A DNA stretch of 15,053 nucleotides from Candidatus Margulisiibacteriota bacterium (GCA_018813405.1 JAHJBW010000182.1:1-15053), one strand, 5' to 3'. Counted from the stretch's first letter, positions 1 through 7,401 are shown. Made by a program: numbers and translations. The notes: a model not told the origin generated them from the letters alone.

Positions 1-977
1 AGCGCTTCGTTGGCGATCCTGACCGAGTCCGTTCTCATGTAGGTGATCAAGCCGACCGTTCCTTCACCCTCGATTTCCACGCCCTCGTAAAGCTGTTGGG
101 CAATGGTCATTGTCTTTCGGGCGGAAAAGCCGAGCTTTCTGGCGGCATCCTGCTGCAAGGTCGAAGTTATAAAGGGCGGGGGCGGATTGCGTCTTTGTTC
201 TTTTTTCTTGACCTGCCTGACAATATAGTCGGCGTTCGCAATCTCTTGCAGTATTTTGTCGCAGGCTTCCTGGTTGGGGATAACATCTTTGGTTAGCAGT
301 TTCGCCTGGAATATATTGTCGGCAGATTTTTTGGCAAGGTCGGCGGTAACCGACCAGTATTCCTGCGGCACAAAGGCAAGAATGGCTTTTTCCCTTTCGC
401 AGATCAATTCAACCGCGACCGATTGTACGCGTCCCGCGGAAAGTCCCTTGCGCACTTTTTTCCACAGCAAAGGGGACAGCTTGTAACCGACCAGGCGGTC
501 CAGTATCCTGCGCGCTTGCTGGGCGTTGACCCTGTTCATATCAATGTCGCGGGGATTCTGGACAGCTTCTGTGACGGCATCTTTGGTAATCTCGTTGAAC
601 TCTATCCTTTTTACATTAATACCTTTTAACAGGTTGTGCAGGTGCCAGGCAATGGCTTCACCTTCACGGTCAGGGTCGGGGGCCAGAAAGACCAGCTCGG
701 TACCCTTGCTGGCCGCTTTAAGTTCTTTAAGTATCTTGGTTTTCCCTTTAATGGGGGTATAGGTAGGTTCGAAGTTGTTATCGATGTCGACCCCAAGGCG
801 TTTGGCGGGCAGATCACGCACGTGGCCGCCGCAGGCCCTGACCATATAATCGGCGCCCAGGAATTTCTCCAGGGTCTTGGCCTTGGCGGGTGATTCTACG
901 ATCACCAGGTATTTCTTATTTTTTATGCTCCTGCCTGTCGGCGAGGCAGGCTTTTTTGATTTTTGACTTTTAGTCAT
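1..977 (-). CDS. topA: DNA topoisomerase I, N-terminal part (runs off left edge)
   Basis: Type IA topoisomerase, which relaxes negatively supercoiled DNA through a transient 5'-phosphotyrosine bond. About 325 codons are present; the family is usually 700-870 residues. Reading from the ATG at 975-977, the TOPRIM domain shows VESPAKAKTL (about residues 28-37) and the metal-binding DPDREGE motif. The toprim-to-cap region reads RVNAQQARRILDRLVGYKLSP, and the active-site motif LITYMRTDS places the catalytic tyrosine at about residue 313. The C-terminal cap and zinc fingers lie outside the window. The N-terminus is lysine-rich and holds a GC-rich palindrome at codons 10-16 (see repeat). No Shine-Dalgarno sequence precedes the ATG, but a near-consensus promoter ends 8 bases upstream, so the mRNA is probably leaderless. 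The gene lies downstream of ygiQ on the same strand, with its own promoter. Confidence 0.96.
   Translation of the reverse strand, partial: MTKSQKSKKPASPTGRSIKNKKYLVIVESPAKAKTLEKFLGADYMVRACGGHVRDLPAKRLGVDIDNNFEPTYTPIKGKTKILKELKAASKGTELVFLAPDPDREGEAIAWHLHNLLKGINVKRIEFNEITKDAVTEAVQNPRDIDMNRVNAQQARRILDRLVGYKLSPLLWKKVRKGLSAGRVQSVAVELICEREKAILAFVPQEYWSVTADLAKKSADNIFQAKLLTKDVIPNQEACDKILQEIANADYIVRQVKKKEQRRNPPPPFITSTLQQDAARKLGFSARKTMTIAQQLYEGVEIEGEGTVGLITYMRTDSVRIANEA
930..950. repeat. GC-rich palindrome inside topA codons 10-16
   Basis: CCTGCCT (930-936), a 7-base loop, then AGGCAGG (944-950) form a perfect 7-bp stem. It lies in frame in topA, encoding part of PASPTGR in the lysine-rich leader, before the conserved TOPRIM start. 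On the plus strand it is followed by CTTTTTTGATTTTTG, so it also looks like an intrinsic terminator in that direction, although no plus-strand gene precedes it. It resembles the palindrome at 2069-2093 in ygiQ, which suggests a dispersed repeat family. Confidence 0.7.
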
Positions 978-985
978 ATTTTGGC

Positions 986-1014
986 ATACTAACAGAACTT
1001 AAAATTTCTGTCAA
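986..1014 (-). promoter_or_regulatory. topA promoter, near-consensus sigma70 type
   Basis: On the minus strand a perfect -35 box TTGACA (1014-1009) is separated by 17 bases from the -10 box TAGTAT (991-986, 4 of 6 matches). The topA ATG starts 8 bases after the -10 box, so transcription should begin at or within about 2 bases of the start codon. Confidence 0.7.
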
Positions 1015-1035
1015 ATTCCTTCTATTATATGTCGG

Positions 1036-2796
1036 TTATATATCGGGGTTACTTGTAAGAAATTTCACTAAATCTTGTTTTTGCAGTTTTATGAGCGCTT
1101 TTGCGACAATTCGATAGTTCTTTGCGGTGTGAGGTTGGAGCAGAGCGCGCTGCATGGAGCGTTCTTCGCTTTTGGGCACATGTACGTTTTTCCCGGTAAA
1201 GGGGTCAATACCTGTATAGTACATGCAGGTAGAGGTGGTCATTGGTGTGGGGGTGAAGTTTTGCACTTGCTGAACACGAATATGGTTCTTTTTAAGGAAA
1301 AGAGCCATCTCAAGCGCGTGTTCAAGGGTGGATCCGGGATGGGAAGCGATCAAGTAGGGAATAAGGTATTGTTTCTTGCCGGCTTTTTTGGTGAGTCGGT
1401 TGAATTCCTTTTGAAATTTCTCATAGACCGAATATTTGGGCTTACCCATGAGCAAAAGCACTTCTTCGCATATATGCTCCGGTGCTACGCTCAACTGTCC
1501 GCTTATATGGTATTTTATGATCTCTTCCATATATTCAGGATCGGTCATGGCCAGGTCGTAGCGTATGCCGGAGTTGATGTAAACATTCTTAATACCAGGG
1601 ATGCCCCTTAGTTCTCTCAAGAGTTGGAGCAGGGGTTTGTGAGATGAGTTGAGATGTTTGCATATAGAGGGCTGGGTGACGTCACCCGGTCTTCTATCGG
1701 GTAAATAGATACAGCTTCTGCGGCTGCAGCCATCCTTTTTGGTACAGGTCATCTGGTACATGTTGGCTGAGGGGCCTCCAATGTCGAGGATTTGTCCTTT
1801 AAAGTCCGGCTGTTTCATTATTATATCCTGGACCTCTTCTTTGATCGACTCGATACCGCGGCTTAAGATATATTTCCCCTGGTGCTGATTGATGGCGCAG
1901 AAAGAACAGCCTCCAAAACAGCCGCGGTGAGATATTGTGGAAAATTTGACAAAGTCATAGGCAGGGACGTTCTTTTCCGACTTTCTAGTAAAAGGAAGCT
2001 TGAATATGCTCTCAAAGTCTTTTTGCAATAGGGGTTTTGGGGGAAAGACCACCAAATATCTACCCTGACCTGCCTTGCCGGCAGGCAGGCAGGGCTGGAT
2101 GATCGTTCTTGGATGTTTTTTGCACAATTCTGTAGTATACAGACGGTGTGCCTCGGCAAATTTGTTCTTATCTGTAGAAACCTCCTCGTAAGAAGGAATG
2201 CGTAAGGCGGTGGCGTAGGGTGAAACGTCGCGCGTAATGATGCAGGTGTTGGGGATTCCGTGTTGGGGCGCGACACCTCGGCTTTGCTCGGTGCAAGTAT
2301 CTTGCGCCCTTTGTGCGATTTCCACGATAGCATTCTCTGACATGCCGTAGGCGATCATGTCGGCTTTGGAATCAAAGAGGATCGATCTTCTTACCTTATC
2401 GTCCCAAAAATCGTAGTGGGCAAACCTCCGCAAGCTTGCTTCAACCCCGCCCAGAATGATAGGGGCCCCAGGAAAAGCTTGTTTAAGCTTATTGGTATAA
2501 ACTATACAAGCCCTGTCAGGCCGATGTCCGGCCTCGTTGTTGGGCGAATACATGTCATTGCGGCGAACTTTCTTATCGGCAGTATAATTGGCCACCATGG
2601 AATCGAGGTTGCCGGCGGTGACGGCGAAGAATAGGCGTGGTTTTCCCAGGGTTTGTATGGCCGCGACATGTCGCGGCTGATCTATAACCCCCACCGAAAA
2701 CCCGTGTTTTTCCAGATAACGCCGTATAAGCGCCGCCCCAAAAGAAGGGTGGTCAACATAAGCGTCGCCGGAGATGATTATAATGTCGTAGGTCAT
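1036..2796 (-). CDS. ygiQ: YgiQ family radical SAM protein
   Basis: Radical SAM enzyme of the YgiQ family (UPF0313); no reaction is firmly established for the family. The protein has 586 residues. The SAM/4Fe-4S motif is CxxxCxxC, with C293, C297 and C300 in HRGCFGGCSFCAINQHQGK. Family landmarks include an N-terminal DVIIISGDAYVDHPSFG-like segment (here YDIIIISGDAYVDHPSFG), ILGGVEASLRRFAHYDFW, and the C-terminal IPYLIASHPGS and QVQNFTPTP segments. Two stretches are not expected from the family: about residues 163-177 (CTEQSRGVAP) and 235-243 (CLPAGKAG). Both coincide with DNA palindromes and keep the frame, so they look like inserted repeats in otherwise conserved sequence. The start at 2796 gives the canonical N-terminus. 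No Shine-Dalgarno is present, and an extended -10 box lies 5 bases upstream. It is divergent from the propeller fusion gene. Confidence 0.95.
   Translation of the reverse strand: MTYDIIIISGDAYVDHPSFGAALIRRYLEKHGFSVGVIDQPRHVAAIQTLGKPRLFFAVTAGNLDSMVANYTADKKVRRNDMYSPNNEAGHRPDRACIVYTNKLKQAFPGAPIILGGVEASLRRFAHYDFWDDKVRRSILFDSKADMIAYGMSENAIVEIAQRAQDTCTEQSRGVAPQHGIPNTCIITRDVSPYATALRIPSYEEVSTDKNKFAEAHRLYTTELCKKHPRTIIQPCLPAGKAGQGRYLVVFPPKPLLQKDFESIFKLPFTRKSEKNVPAYDFVKFSTISHRGCFGGCSFCAINQHQGKYILSRGIESIKEEVQDIIMKQPDFKGQILDIGGPSANMYQMTCTKKDGCSRRSCIYLPDRRPGDVTQPSICKHLNSSHKPLLQLLRELRGIPGIKNVYINSGIRYDLAMTDPEYMEEIIKYHISGQLSVAPEHICEEVLLLMGKPKYSVYEKFQKEFNRLTKKAGKKQYLIPYLIASHPGSTLEHALEMALFLKKNHIRVQQVQNFTPTPMTTSTCMYYTGIDPFTGKNVHVPKSEERSMQRALLQPHTAKNYRIVAKALIKLQKQDLVKFLTSNPDI
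2069..2093. repeat. GC-rich palindromic repeat inserted in frame in ygiQ
   Basis: CCTGCC, a T bulge, the palindromic core TGCCGGCA, then GGCAGG give a strong hairpin, followed by one more CAGG unit. On the ygiQ strand it encodes CLPAGKAG between IIQP and QGRYLV, where the family reads roughly QPQGDRYLV without a gap. The inferred insert is 24 bases, so the frame is kept. The stem sequence CCTGCC/GGCAGG is shared with the topA palindrome. Confidence 0.75.
2266..2309. repeat. 44-base imperfect palindrome inserted in frame in ygiQ
   Basis: The ends GGGCGC (2266-2271) and GCGCCC (2304-2309) are perfect inverted repeats, and inside them CACC and GGTG pair around a GGCTTTGC centre. On the ygiQ strand the segment encodes roughly AQDTCTEQSRGVAP, just before GIPNTCIIT, where YgiQ relatives have a shorter linker. 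It is read through without a stop. The sequence differs from the CCTGCC family, so this is probably a second repeat type. Confidence 0.55.
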
Positions 2797-2801
2797 ATAT
2801 A

Positions 2802-2810
2802 ATTATAACA
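2802..2810 (-). promoter_or_regulatory. ygiQ extended -10 promoter
   Basis: The minus strand reads TGTTATAAT (2810-2802), a perfect TATAAT with an upstream TGN extension. No good -35 box is visible 17 bases upstream (CGGCGG there). The ATG at 2796 follows after 5 bases, so the transcript would be leaderless or nearly so. Confidence 0.6.
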
Positions 2811-2854
2811 TTTTTGTGAAATTTCCGCCGAAAAGTGACGATAAATATTTGAAA

Positions 2855-2980
2855 AGCGTTTGGCGTTTAGAGGTTGCGAAGGGCGAAACGTTTTGTGTTC
2901 TGCGTGCGGCGGAATGGACTCAAAACGCACCACTCTTGACGTTTCGCGCATCGCAACCGCATCCGCATCCGCATGACGCT
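2855..2980. repeat. Large imperfect inverted repeat in the ygiQ/fusion-gene intergenic region
   Basis: Arms 2872-2890 and 2940-2958 match as inverted repeats at 17 of 19 positions (GGTTGCGAAGGGCGAAACG against GGTTGCGATGCGCGAAACG read from the other strand). The outer ends AGCGT (2855-2859) and ACGCT (2976-2980) also pair. The 49-base loop can fold further (GCGTG with CGCAC, TTTTG with CAAAA). The 3' side holds three tandem CCGCAT units (2957-2974). It fills most of the 203-base gap between two divergent genes. It could be a non-autonomous repeat element, an RNA structure in a long 5' leader, or an operator region. Confidence 0.6.
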
Positions 2981-2999
2981 TAAATAAAGAGGCACATAG

Positions 3000-5900
3000 A
3001 TGACCGTAAGATTTCCAAGATATAAACCACCGATAAGACCGTCGGCGACCAGGCCTTCTGGCGCGGCTGGCCTTCAATCGCCTTCGATTGCCCTTCCATC
3101 TTCCTCTAGATTGCAGCTTTTAAGGAGCATTCCCGGCGATTTTGGCAGAATGGCCATCTCGCCCAACGCTGAGTATATTGTAGCGGTAGGCAATGGAAAA
3201 ACCTCTGTTTTTAGAACTAGTGATGGTGTTGAGACCAATATTTTTGCTTTTGAAGCCAAAAGCATAGAAATCTCCCCTGATTCCCGATTGCTGGCTTTGC
3301 ATGCAGGGCCAACCATTGCGATCTATGATATCAAAGAGAGGAAAACGGTCAATCAAGATTGGATCGTCCATGTTGAAAGGGTCGTGTTTGGTCAAAATTC
3401 AAAGTACATAGCGTTGAGAACGGATAATCCTGTCCAGCCGTGGGAGATCGTCGAGCTTGAAGACGGGGCAAATATTGCCGGCCGTTTCAACATTTCCGAC
3501 ATCCAGGATGTCGTCTTTAGTCCGAATGAGGAATTTGTGGTAATTGTAGGGAGAAATATTGCTAAACTCTATAATGTCGGGAATGGAGAAGAATTGTCCG
3601 AATTCGGTAAATATGGCCTAGATAAGTATGATTTTGAATTCAGTCCTGATTCTAAGAAATTCTCATATATGATGCAATCCGCATATGGCAACAGAATGCA
3701 GGGATGCACCGAAAGCTTCCCCGGGCCATCTTTTTGCTATTCACAAAGCTTCCCCGGGCCATCTTTTTGCTATTTACAGGTTACTCCAGAGCAATATGTT
3801 AAAGCGGTCTTTTCTTCCGATGCGAAGACAATATTAATCAAAACCGTAACAGGATGGGAATTATATCTAAATGGTTCTATTAACGGCTTAGTTGCAAGAT
3901 TTGGTGCTGATGTGTCTGACCTTAGGTTTACAACCGATTCCTGCCAATTGATCGGTTATGAAGAGCAAGAAAAGAAAATAATATTCTATGATGGTAGGAT
4001 GCGAGCAATAACAAGAGAAATTTTTCTAGAGGAAGAGGAGGATGAGATCAGGGAGAGCGAACTTTTGTACTGCGATGATTCTTTGGTGATTGTTTCTGTC
4101 GCAATATTGAATACTGCTAAAGGGTATGTTCGTGTTTATGATATAAGATCCGGTGAAAAGATAGCTGAAATTGAAACAGGATCGAATAAAGTTGGAATCA
4201 ATAAATCTGGCAGGCAAATTGCTGTTTGCGGTCCTTCCGGAATCCAAATCTATCAAATATCCTCTGCGGCAATGACCGGTCCCGACCCCCGCGTGGCTGT
4301 CATTGCCAAAGAGGTTCGGCTTTTGTGGGCGAAGAGGAAATCTTCAAAGGAGCGCTCGGTGCGCAGTTTTATCAATCGCGGCCATCATCCATCGCCCTAT
4401 AAGTATGCCGGCGCGGGAGATATCAGGGATTTTGAATCGCGTGTGCCGCAGCCGGGCGAAGCCTTCGATCCCAGGGATATCGACCACCATGCCTCTGCCC
4501 GGCTGGGACGACCGGCCATAAGAGAGCGCAATATCGGCCAGCGCAAACAAACGGTCCTGGTGATCGACCCCAGATTGATCGGTGACAGGCCGAAAGAGGG
4601 GGTCGAGGCCGCCAAACTGGTGGGGGTGCTTGCCCAGGGGGCTTTGAGGACACCGCACGACGAGGTCGGCGCGATTGTAGGAGGGGAGATCCTTCCCTTG
4701 AGCGGCAAAAGCAAGCAATTGGAGGCCATAATAAAGAAAAGCCTTGATGCCGGGGGGAGCATGATAAAAGACATCAAGAAGCTGAAACAGGCGGTAATGG
4801 CTTCTGGCGCCAGGCCCGGCGCAGAGGTTTACCTGGTCTCGCAATTCCAGTCGCTGGATGATCTAAGACGGATTCCAGCTATGTTGCATGCGCTGAAAAA
4901 GCTTGGCTATGTGCCCAAGATCGTTAAGGTCGGTGTTGGCATCGGGATCGGCAAGCCGACCATTAGTACCCGAAAGCTCAGGATCGAAATAAACGATCAA
5001 ATGATAGAACAATTCGCGAAATGGGTTTCGCATTCTGTGAACGAAACCTGGGAAAAGCTTAGATGCGGGCGTGTTGTTATAGGGAAAGTTGTTGCGGGGA
5101 ACGATCTGGAATTGCGGGTCTCTCGGGCGGTCCGTTTTGTAGAAGAAGACAAACGCTTGCGGGAAGAAAGGCTTGATGTGCACCCCGGCTGGGCTAAAGG
5201 CCAGGAGATATATGAACAGTCATTATATATGGATGTCCCTGCTCCATCCAACCTGGCATTGTTGCTTGAAGAAGCGGAAAGATCTCCAGCAAATATGGCA
5301 AAACTGTTTCTGCTGGCGAAGATCAAGGGGTGGGGTGAGGTACTGGACTATTATCATAATATGATCTCCATGCGGCTGCAGTCATATTCATACAGCGAGA
5401 AAAAGAAAAAAATGCTGGAAAGTCTGATCAAGCTGATGAAAGATGTTGGATCCGTAAATTTGCTTAAGATAATTGAAGATCAAGGGGGAAAAAGCACTTT
5501 CCTTGATGAGATCATTGATCTGAATGAAGTAAGAGGTGTTGTTTTTGGTTTTCAGACAAGCCTTAAAGCCTGGTGGCCGGATAGGTGGCTGGGAGAGTAC
5601 GCGCGCCGTTCTCCGAATTTGCAGGAATTGGAGTATGGGCCCGGGCGCCGGTTCGTTGAAGCTTACTTTGAGGCGAAAGCGGCGGGTTGTTTTGAAACAG
5701 TGAGGATTGAAGAGGAGAACCTGTTGAATAATGCTCCGATCTTTTGCGGGAAGCCGCCGTCGCCCCAGAATTCTGGCGTTGATAAAAAGGATCTCAATAA
5801 AAAGGACTACTGGCTTGGGCTTGAGAGGCCTCTTCTCGGCGATTCCGCGATGCTGGTGGGGTCCATCGGCACTACTCTGGACCCCAAAACTTGCGAGTAT

Positions 5901-6953
5901 AGCAATTCCTTACCAGAGGCGGCTCTGGATATCGGGGGAGGGCAGAAGGTAAAGGCGAAATTGAAGCGTGAGGTTGATAAGGCGCCTATTCCCCTGGGAG
6001 GAAAAATTTCCAGGACCAAAGGATCGCTGATCGAATTCGAGTTGGCAGGCGAGAAGGTTTCCAACGAATGGCTGAACATATCCCTGACAGAATATCGGGC
6101 CAAGATGGCAGGCCAAAAGGACCTGTTAACTGCAATTCCGCTTGAAGAAGCGCCAAAGGAATGGCGGGACTTGCTTGAGGTCATTGAGCGCGCTGGTTTG
6201 ACGGTGGGGCAGGCCATTGAGACTATCCAGGCCTTTGTAATGGAAAAATATCCTTATCGAGGATATGAGGGCGCGGCGGCGGAAATGTTCGCGCAGTTGA
6301 AGGAGCGGCTGGCAAAGGGCGAGGGAGCGGGAAGCAATGAATATCTGAAGTTGATCCTGCAAATAGGTTGTGGCCATTGTTGCGAGCTTTCAGAGATCAC
6401 TTTGAATCTTTTGAGATTAGCCGGATTGCCAACGGTCAAATTGAGCGGCTGGCTGGCAAAGGGCAAAAAGGTCGGGAGGATAGGCCATGAGGTTGCTGCG
6501 GTGGTGTTCCCATCTTCGCGAGAAGGGAAATTATTGGCCAAAGTGGTGGAGACGGCCGCGGGTGGGATAGGTTTTGAAATGTCCTCCCCCAAATTTGCCA
6601 GGACCAAAAGGATCATCAATTGGATAAAAAGCAAAATGCGGACGAAAAAAACTGCAGGGACGCTCCTTGCGGGCGACCCGATCCCTAAATCCACTCCCGA
6701 AACCCCGCCGGAAGAAACTATCCCGGCCGCCCAAAAGATCGAACAGGCGCAGGCCGAAATAAATATGGCCAGGCAATTTGATGAATATCTGGATTCTTTA
6801 TCTCCGGAGGAACAGGTCGCCCTGCACACGGAATTATGGGCGCAATATTATGGTCTAGCCTATAAGCCAGGAAAAGCGGCCTCTGCAATGCCCTGGCAAC
6901 AGCGCAAAGATTGGATCAAATGGGTCATCAACCAGCTCGACACGCAGAAATAA
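3000..6953 (+). CDS. Beta-propeller - DUF58 (vWA-like) - transglutaminase-like fusion protein
   Basis: A 1317-residue protein with three recognisable parts. Residues 1-40 are Pro/Ser/Arg-rich. Residues about 42-425 carry WD40/YVTN-like blades, with repeated starts such as ISPNAEYIVAV, ISPDSRLLAL, FSPNEEFVVIV, FSPDSKKFSY and FSSDAKTILI. Residues about 478-640 match DUF58: DPRDIDHHASARLGRP (from 490), then RKQTVLVID (D523) and a vWA-like Rossmann pattern. The MIDAS is degenerate, since D523-P-R-L-I lacks the usual DxSxS serines. Residues about 1050-1190 match a transglutaminase-like cysteine-protease fold: GHC (C1127) with LLRLAGLP 12 residues on, GHEVAAVV (H1163), and E1184-T where Asp is usual. 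Residues between about 640 and 1050 are unassigned. No signal peptide or membrane helix is evident, so a cytoplasmic location is inferred. The Shine-Dalgarno AAGAGG (2987-2992) sits 7 bases before the ATG. DUF58 and transglutaminase proteins are normally separate neighbours of MoxR ATPases; no MoxR gene is seen here. The substrate is unknown. Confidence 0.85.
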   Translation: MTVRFPRYKPPIRPSATRPSGAAGLQSPSIALPSSSRLQLLRSIPGDFGRMAISPNAEYIVAVGNGKTSVFRTSDGVETNIFAFEAKSIEISPDSRLLALHAGPTIAIYDIKERKTVNQDWIVHVERVVFGQNSKYIALRTDNPVQPWEIVELEDGANIAGRFNISDIQDVVFSPNEEFVVIVGRNIAKLYNVGNGEELSEFGKYGLDKYDFEFSPDSKKFSYMMQSAYGNRMQGCTESFPGPSFCYSQSFPGPSFCYLQVTPEQYVKAVFSSDAKTILIKTVTGWELYLNGSINGLVARFGADVSDLRFTTDSCQLIGYEEQEKKIIFYDGRMRAITREIFLEEEEDEIRESELLYCDDSLVIVSVAILNTAKGYVRVYDIRSGEKIAEIETGSNKVGINKSGRQIAVCGPSGIQIYQISSAAMTGPDPRVAVIAKEVRLLWAKRKSSKERSVRSFINRGHHPSPYKYAGAGDIRDFESRVPQPGEAFDPRDIDHHASARLGRPAIRERNIGQRKQTVLVIDPRLIGDRPKEGVEAAKLVGVLAQGALRTPHDEVGAIVGGEILPLSGKSKQLEAIIKKSLDAGGSMIKDIKKLKQAVMASGARPGAEVYLVSQFQSLDDLRRIPAMLHALKKLGYVPKIVKVGVGIGIGKPTISTRKLRIEINDQMIEQFAKWVSHSVNETWEKLRCGRVVIGKVVAGNDLELRVSRAVRFVEEDKRLREERLDVHPGWAKGQEIYEQSLYMDVPAPSNLALLLEEAERSPANMAKLFLLAKIKGWGEVLDYYHNMISMRLQSYSYSEKKKKMLESLIKLMKDVGSVNLLKIIEDQGGKSTFLDEIIDLNEVRGVVFGFQTSLKAWWPDRWLGEYARRSPNLQELEYGPGRRFVEAYFEAKAAGCFETVRIEEENLLNNAPIFCGKPPSPQNSGVDKKDLNKKDYWLGLERPLLGDSAMLVGSIGTTLDPKTCEYSNSLPEAALDIGGGQKVKAKLKREVDKAPIPLGGKISRTKGSLIEFELAGEKVSNEWLNISLTEYRAKMAGQKDLLTAIPLEEAPKEWRDLLEVIERAGLTVGQAIETIQAFVMEKYPYRGYEGAAAEMFAQLKERLAKGEGAGSNEYLKLILQIGCGHCCELSEITLNLLRLAGLPTVKLSGWLAKGKKVGRIGHEVAAVVFPSSREGKLLAKVVETAAGGIGFEMSSPKFARTKRIINWIKSKMRTKKTAGTLLAGDPIPKSTPETPPEETIPAAQKIEQAQAEINMARQFDEYLDSLSPEEQVALHTELWAQYYGLAYKPGKAASAMPWQQRKDWIKWVINQLDTQK
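3712..3777 (+). repeat. Two tandem 33-base repeats in the propeller coding region
   Basis: Copies 3712-3744 and 3745-3777 differ at a single base. They begin with AAAGCTTCCCCGGGCC and encode SFPGPSFCYSQ followed by SFPGPSFCYLQ. The length is a multiple of three, so the frame is kept. The segment sits between propeller blades (residues about 239-260) and does not look like blade sequence, so it is probably a loop expansion. Confidence 0.9.
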
Positions 6954-6965
6954 TACCATTACAAT
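6937..6965 (+). promoter_or_regulatory. Promoter for the YkgJ-like gene
   Basis: The -35 box TCGACA (6937-6942, 5 of 6) is followed by a 17-base spacer and the -10 box TACAAT (6960-6965, 5 of 6). It begins inside the last codons of the fusion gene. The ATG at 6974 starts 8 bases after the -10 box, which implies a leaderless transcript, as for topA. Confidence 0.55.
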
Positions 6966-6973
6966 AGTACGGT

Positions 6974-7393
6974 ATGGGTTCTGAAATAATAAAACACCTC
7001 AAACGCCTCATAATATCGGTCATGGTCCTTGATAACGCCGTCGTCCAAGGCCTCAAAAAGCTCTTTCCGCATAAATATAAGATCACGGGTAGGTGTAAGA
7101 GATGCGGGAACTGCTGCCGCGAGATACATCTAAAAATGACCCCGCGCCAGATACGCAGCGAGTTCTTTCGCAACCTCTGCATCAAATGGCTGGTCTGGCT
7201 CTATGACTTTATCCTCCTTGAGGTAAACACTGAGTATTACTATCTATCTTTTACCTGCAAACACATTGGTGAAGATGGGAAATGCCAGAACTATACCTGG
7301 CGCTATAATATTTGCCGCAATTATCCTCTGTTGGATTATTTTGAGGAACCAAAATTCCTGCCGGGATGTGGGTTCAAAAAAATGGAAGTCTAA
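6974..7393 (+). CDS. YkgJ family cysteine-cluster protein
   Basis: A 139-residue member of the YkgJ/FliB-type family, annotated as zinc- or iron-chelating (possibly an Fe-S cluster). The diagnostic CxxCxxCC motif is CKRCGNCC with C41, C44, C47 and C48. The second half carries CKHIGEDGKC (C95, C104), RYNICRNYP (C114) and LPGCG (C132), giving the usual eight-cysteine pattern. The family's biochemical role is not settled; some members are linked to modification of other proteins. No Shine-Dalgarno precedes the ATG, and a promoter sits 8 bases upstream. The gene lies 20 bases after the fusion gene and may be read both from its own promoter and by read-through. A short hairpin overlaps the stop codon. 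Confidence 0.88.
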   Translation: MGSEIIKHLKRLIISVMVLDNAVVQGLKKLFPHKYKITGRCKRCGNCCREIHLKMTPRQIRSEFFRNLCIKWLVWLYDFILLEVNTEYYYLSFTCKHIGEDGKCQNYTWRYNICRNYPLLDYFEEPKFLPGCGFKKMEV

Positions 7394-7401
7394 AGACTTC
7401 C
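7384..7401 (+). terminator. Hairpin across the YkgJ-like stop codon, weak terminator candidate
   Basis: GGAAGTC (7384-7390), loop TAAA, GACTTCC (7395-7401) is a perfect 7-bp stem whose loop contains the TAA stop codon. No strong T-run follows (only GGTTTTCC 8 bases on), so termination would be inefficient at best. It may instead shape the mRNA 3' end. Confidence 0.35.

Noticed and set aside
1075..1611. 178-residue plus-strand ORF inside ygiQ
   Set aside because: Antisense to conserved radical SAM codons; no recognisable domain, so a shadow of the real gene.
2957..2974. Three CCGCAT units as a possible CRISPR or iteron array
   Set aside because: Only three 6-base units with no spacers; too short for either.
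2793..3077. 94-residue minus-strand ORF across the ygiQ/fusion intergenic region
   Set aside because: Arg-rich, low-complexity sequence overlapping the inverted repeat and the fusion-gene start; no family features or ribosome binding site.
6254..6829. 191-residue minus-strand ORF inside the fusion gene
   Set aside because: Antisense to the transglutaminase-like region; Ser/Ala/Pro-rich composition typical of a shadow frame.
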